Positions 6,113 to 9,543 of a stretch of 9,543 nucleotides of DNA are shown here, piece by piece (the first letter of the stretch is position 1; every line of letters starts with the position of its first letter). Position numbers and translations under genes: made by a program. The notes beneath the pieces are model-generated. The model did not search any database. It was not told where the DNA came from and saw nothing but the letters and a program-made list of their open reading frames with translations. The DNA comes from Candidatus Ulvibacter alkanivorans (GTDB taxonomy: Bacteria; Bacteroidota; Bacteroidia; Flavobacteriales; Flavobacteriaceae), in assembly GCF_003333325.1 (NCBI RefSeq), contig NZ_QOLC01000110.1, positions 1-9,543 of the forward strand. The letters are read 5' to 3'.

Positions 6113-8041
6113 ATGAAAAAACTAGTACTTACAGCAATCCTATGTGCGGGAGGTTTATTACATGCACAAAACAACAAGGTGTTCGAGCAACTAGACTCGG
6201 TACTCATCGCTACAAAGATTCCGGTATCGGTCAAGAACAGTGGAAAAGTTACCACTACTATTTCGGCAGCAACTCTTGAACGAAGTGCAGGTAAATCGAT
6301 TGCGCAATTGATCAACGAGGTTTCGGGTATCGAGATCAATGGAAGTCGGAGTAACGACGGACAAAACTTAGGCTATTTTATTCGTGGCGGTAGAAATCGT
6401 CAAGTAGTGATATTGATCGATGGGGTGCCGTTAACCGATCCTTCTCAGATCTCCAACGACTATGATTTGAGATTAGTGCCGTCGTCCAATATCGAGAAGA
6501 TAGAAATCATTAAAGGAGCCTCCAGCGTACTGTATGGGAGTGGTGCTGCCACAGCGGTCATTAGTATAACCACAAAAAAAGCCGCTAAGGATGAAGTATC
6601 GGCTACGATCACAAGCACGGTGGGAAGCAATCGTGCTTCGGAAGATTCAGATGACCTTTCGTTAGATGCGTTCACCAATTTTGTCACGGTAAATGGGACC
6701 CTAAATCGATTCTTCTATAATGCTACATTCGGCAATCGCTATACCGATGGGATTTCGGCAGTTGAAGCACCGGAAAACGAACCAGCTTTCGAGAGCGATG
6801 TGTTTAATAGATATAATGGTCGCCTTAATTTAGGATATCATATAACCGATGATATTACGATAAGCCAATTTATTAGTTTTGATAAATTTAAAGCAGATTT
6901 TGATGAATTTAGCTATGTAGATGCTGAGAACCGTTCGATCACCGAACAAATAAAGACCGGCGGTCATTTTGAATGGAAATATGCAAAAGGAACCTATGTA
7001 TTTAATGACAGCTATACTTGGATCGAACGTGAAATAGCCTCTTCGTTTCCCGCCAAATACGATTCTAAATCGTATGCAATGGATAACTATTTGACCTATA
7101 ATTTTTCTGATAAGTTAACCGCGCTGGTAGGCTTAAACCTTGTGTTTAGTAGCTTTAATTCGTTTACCATACCTTTTGGTGAGACTAGTTTTTCGCAAGA
7201 TGTTTCAGAAGAGGAAGCCAATTTCGATATTATAGATCCGTATTTAAATTTGGTATACCAAACGAATTTTGGACTACATATTAATGCGGGTGCAAGAGTA
7301 AACATACACAGTGTGTACGATACAAATGTGGTTTATAATCTGAATCCTTCTTATGCTATTGACTTCGGAAATACTACGCTTAAATTTTTAAGTTCGTATA
7401 GCACGGCCTATATCACTCCATCCTTATTTCAGTTGTATGATCCTCTCTACGGAAACGAAGAATTACAGCCCGAAGAAGATCGAACTATTGAAGGTGGGAT
7501 AGCGTTTTTTACTGGAAAGGACTTTAGAATTAGCGCTGTCTACTTTAATAGAAATGAAATGAACTATGTGGACTTCGTTACGGTCGATCCGGATCTTTTC
7601 ATTTTCCAATATCGAAATATTGATGAGGAATTTGAAACTAACGGATTTGAAGTAGAACTGTATAAGCAGCTTACAGAGCAAATAGATTTTTCGGCAAATT
7701 ATACCAATACACAAGCAGATGAACGGTTCGCATTGCGCATTCCTGAACATAAGATCAATGCCGACCTAACGTACGATATCATGCCTAATACGAGCATAGG
7801 AGTTCAATTTCAGTTTAACAGTGAACGAACCGATTCATTTTTTAATCCAACTACTTTCGAAAATGAAACCATTACACTCGACTCGTATAGTTTGACCGAT
7901 GTCAACTTCTCATCACAGTTAAGTGCTACGATTCGAGTTTTTGCCAATGTTTCTAATATATTCAATACCGAGTATGAAGAATTATATAGATTCCAAACGT
8001 TGGGTCGAAATGTGCGTATAGGATTTACGATCAGTTTATAA
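6113..8041 (+). CDS. btuB: BtuB-like TonB-dependent outer-membrane cobalamin receptor
   Basis: A 642-residue outer-membrane receptor (E. coli BtuB has 614 residues). Residues 1-18 are a signal peptide (MKKLVLTAIL...LLHA, cut before Gln19). A TonB-box-like segment DSVLIAT lies at 28-34, comparable to DTLVVTA of E. coli BtuB. The plug covers about 37-157: IAQLINEVSGIEING (63-77), FIRGGRNRQVVILIDGVPL (89-107), IEKIEIIKGASSVLYGSGA (127-145) and VISITTKK (149-156). The rest is a 22-strand-type barrel, with the family element LQPEEDRTIEGG before the last third and a terminal strand ending VRIGFTISL. ATG at 6113 is preferred to an in-frame TTG at 6068, which would add 15 residues ahead of an evident signal peptide. 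A cobalamin riboswitch precedes it, giving strong support for B12/corrinoid uptake over iron. It is transcribed divergently from btuFCD and ends at a strong hairpin. Confidence 0.93.
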   Translation: MKKLVLTAILCAGGLLHAQNNKVFEQLDSVLIATKIPVSVKNSGKVTTTISAATLERSAGKSIAQLINEVSGIEINGSRSNDGQNLGYFIRGGRNRQVVILIDGVPLTDPSQISNDYDLRLVPSSNIEKIEIIKGASSVLYGSGAATAVISITTKKAAKDEVSATITSTVGSNRASEDSDDLSLDAFTNFVTVNGTLNRFFYNATFGNRYTDGISAVEAPENEPAFESDVFNRYNGRLNLGYHITDDITISQFISFDKFKADFDEFSYVDAENRSITEQIKTGGHFEWKYAKGTYVFNDSYTWIEREIASSFPAKYDSKSYAMDNYLTYNFSDKLTALVGLNLVFSSFNSFTIPFGETSFSQDVSEEEANFDIIDPYLNLVYQTNFGLHINAGARVNIHSVYDTNVVYNLNPSYAIDFGNTTLKFLSSYSTAYITPSLFQLYDPLYGNEELQPEEDRTIEGGIAFFTGKDFRISAVYFNRNEMNYVDFVTVDPDLFIFQYRNIDEEFETNGFEVELYKQLTEQIDFSANYTNTQADERFALRIPEHKINADLTYDIMPNTSIGVQFQFNSERTDSFFNPTTFENETITLDSYSLTDVNFSSQLSATIRVFANVSNIFNTEYEELYRFQTLGRNVRIGFTISL

Positions 8042-8044
8042 AAG

Positions 8045-8080
8045 AACATCGAGTTGTATTTGTTGATACAACTCGATGTT
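8045..8080. terminator. Bidirectional hairpin terminator between convergent genes
   Basis: AACATCGAGTTGTAT (8045-8059) is perfectly complementary to 8066-8080 around the 6-nt loop TTGTTG. This is a 15-bp stem lying wholly in the 51-bp gap between the btuB stop and the S41 peptidase stop. On the minus strand it is followed by CTTTTAT; on the plus strand the stem's own final TT is followed by only one more T (TCCGAAAG), so termination should be better for the peptidase transcript. Confidence 0.8.
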
Positions 8081-8092
8081 TCCGAAAGAATT

Positions 8093-9520
8093 TTATTCTT
8101 GTTCAGCGATCATTAATTGATAAAGCGGTGATGTTGCTTTGCTTTCAGAGATAACTTCCAATTGCGGTATGTTTTTGTTTGGAGCGGCACGTGTTGGAAA
8201 AATTTGATTTAATGCAGCAGCCAATAATGGTTCATCCGGATCTCCTAAGGTACCTAAATTGCTAAAATCTTCACTTATCTCAACATCGGGTTGAAGCCCA
8301 TTGTCGTAATCGGTATTGCCTGCAACGTTCGCTGTTTTAAACACTAACGGGAGCATGGCGTAGGTGTGCGCAGGATTTGCCTCGTTTCGAGAAAAATTAG
8401 GTGCAGGAGCATCGTACAGCAAGAATGATGCTTGATATTTTCCTGTCGTGGCTTCACCAACCTGATTCAAATCAATATAAGGCGTAAGGCCGTTAATAAG
8501 TAGTTCACTTGCCGATGCTGTTCGGCTGGACGTGATAAAATATACCTGATCTAAGTTTAAACTATTGATTGCCTCTCCCGTTGTACTAATACTAGAGTCG
8601 AATAACCCCGGACTAGCAAATTCTTCTTGGCGATCATCGTTCCATTCTTCATTGTAAAATACTTGACCGTTAAACTGACCTGTGATCATTGAGGCAAGGT
8701 CGGTAGCTGTTTCAACAGAGCCTCCGCCGTTATATCGTAGATCGATGATTAATTGGGTAACCCCATCTGCTTGAAACTGGGCAAAAGCGGCGTTTAGTTC
8801 CGGTGCAAAACTTCGAATAAATGAATTATACATAAGGTATCCCACTTGTTGTCCTTCGATCGTGAGTGTATTTGCAATAAAGACCGGATTTTCGGTGTAT
8901 TGTTCTTTGGTGAGGGTTACACTTTCCCCCGTAGGCGTTACATCGTTCCCATCGAAATCGGCCAACCCTATGGTGTACGTTTCCGAAGCAAAAACAGAGG
9001 TGTCTACAGTAAGATTGCCATTACCGTCGGGTATGGCGACCAACTGTTGGCCATCTACCGTGTTAAAAATTTCGCCGCGTTCCAGACCCATCGCCTCTGC
9101 ACTCGTATTAGGGAGTACATAACGAACATAGCCAAATACATTATTACTGCCATCGGGATAGAGGACTAAGCCGTATTCCATACCATTACTCCGACTTACA
9201 CCGCTTAACGCATTCTCTAGCGCAATGTAATCGTCTACAAGTATACTAAATCGATCTTGGGGTGCTCTCAGATAATTGAACAGCGATTCGGGTGAGTCGT
9301 AATTATCTAAGAACGCGTTTAATTCCTCCTGATTGGCAAAGGCATCGTTGGCCAATTCGGGTGTAGCCGATTTGTACAGGTAGTAATAATTTAGCCCACT
9401 ATAAATAAAATTTTGAATATCTAAGGTGGAAGCGACCTGCTCGTTGTCATCTAGATCTTCAAAACATGCTGTAAATAAAAATGAGATGGTTAAAAGAAAT
9501 AGAAATGCTTTCTTATTCAT
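8093..9520 (-). CDS. S41-family (C-terminal processing) peptidase lipoprotein
   Basis: A 475-residue serine peptidase. Residues 1-18 form a lipoprotein signal ending FTAC (Cys19; Phe at -3 is slightly atypical). FEDLDD follows the Cys, an acidic stretch like the Bacteroidota lipoprotein surface-export signal, so a cell-surface location is likely. Residues about 30-105 form an N-terminal helical region. A PDZ-like domain covers about 113-205 (VRYVLPNTSAEAMGLERGEIFNTVDGQQL at 132-160). The S41 core covers about 225-415: LIIDLRYNGGG (257-267), TASASE with probable nucleophile Ser336, and GEATTGKYQ with probable general base Lys361. The 25-residue Ser-Lys spacing equals that of known C-terminal processing peptidases, so the enzyme looks intact. 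Substrate is unknown. It stands alone, convergent with btuB behind a shared hairpin; its promoter lies beyond the window edge. Confidence 0.92.
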   Translation of the reverse strand: MNKKAFLFLLTISFLFTACFEDLDDNEQVASTLDIQNFIYSGLNYYYLYKSATPELANDAFANQEELNAFLDNYDSPESLFNYLRAPQDRFSILVDDYIALENALSGVSRSNGMEYGLVLYPDGSNNVFGYVRYVLPNTSAEAMGLERGEIFNTVDGQQLVAIPDGNGNLTVDTSVFASETYTIGLADFDGNDVTPTGESVTLTKEQYTENPVFIANTLTIEGQQVGYLMYNSFIRSFAPELNAAFAQFQADGVTQLIIDLRYNGGGSVETATDLASMITGQFNGQVFYNEEWNDDRQEEFASPGLFDSSISTTGEAINSLNLDQVYFITSSRTASASELLINGLTPYIDLNQVGEATTGKYQASFLLYDAPAPNFSRNEANPAHTYAMLPLVFKTANVAGNTDYDNGLQPDVEISEDFSNLGTLGDPDEPLLAAALNQIFPTRAAPNKNIPQLEVISESKATSPLYQLMIAEQE

Positions 9521-9543
9521 GGTAATTTTTTCTTAATGTGTCC

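Larger units (their letters stand above)
592..8988. repeat. Dispersed over-represented octamer TTCCGAAG
   Basis: By eye, 15 copies. Plus orientation, starting at 1032, 2876, 3542, 4005, 4224, 5478, 5801 and 8981; minus orientation (read as CTTCGGAA) at 592, 2810, 3439, 5342, 5633, 6636 and 7363. All 15 are preceded by a pyrimidine, giving YTTCCGAAG. Three more sites share only TTCCGAA (4089, 5664, 8080). Copies are spread over both strands, several reading frames and two non-coding places. Role unknown. Confidence 0.5.

Noticed and set aside
7463..7750. A 95-codon minus-strand frame inside btuB
   Set aside because: No signal, domain or start context; it lies fully within the receptor barrel coding sequence, whose reading is certain.
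1..9543. Mobile element, CRISPR array, toxin-antitoxin pair or defence island
   Set aside because: No transposase, integrase, regular spaced repeats, paired small toxin/antitoxin frames or flanking direct repeats were seen; gene content and composition look uniform.

Overview
The window looks like chromosomal DNA of a member of the Bacteroidota, most likely a marine-type Flavobacteriaceae. The evidence is a type IX secretion (T9SS) C-terminal sorting domain, near absence of Shine-Dalgarno sites, TAnnTTTG-like promoter elements, an acidic surface-export signal after the lipobox of a lipoprotein, and the sequence style of every protein. No transposase, integrase, tRNA, rRNA or CRISPR array is visible. 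The block reads as ordinary core genome rather than an island.

Layout. 54-635 (+): small secreted cupredoxin with a T9SS sorting domain. 662-5723 (-): a tightly packed six-gene run, in transcription order btuF-like lipoprotein, btuC-like permease, btuD-like ATPase, rmuC, a VOC/glyoxalase-fold protein and a small membrane-anchored protein. The gaps are -1, -1, 32, -14 and 9 bp. 5724-6112: a 389-bp divergent intergenic region holding a class-I cobalamin riboswitch on the + strand. 6113-8041 (+): a BtuB-like TonB-dependent receptor. 8045-8080: a perfect 15-bp hairpin between convergent genes, probably a bidirectional terminator. 8093-9520 (-): an S41-family peptidase lipoprotein.

How the genes fit together. 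The central theme is vitamin B12 uptake. The outer-membrane receptor (6113-8041) would bring cobalamin or cobinamide into the periplasm using TonB energy. The lipoprotein (4584-5723) would bind it, and the permease and ATPase (3553-4584, 2759-3553) would move it into the cytoplasm. The riboswitch precedes only the receptor and is oriented only for it. I see no second riboswitch for the divergent ABC operon. RmuC (a PD-(D/E)XK-type DNA maintenance protein) and the two small genes behind it seem to be operon passengers with no evident link to B12.

No clearly new defence or metabolic system is present. The two observations I would follow first are a strongly over-represented, strand-neutral octamer TTCCGAAG (15 copies by eye, in several codon frames and in two non-coding places), and the structure of the btuB leader: riboswitch, kissing-loop-type hairpin, a competing pairing, and a 19-codon upstream ORF ending 2 nt before the btuB start.
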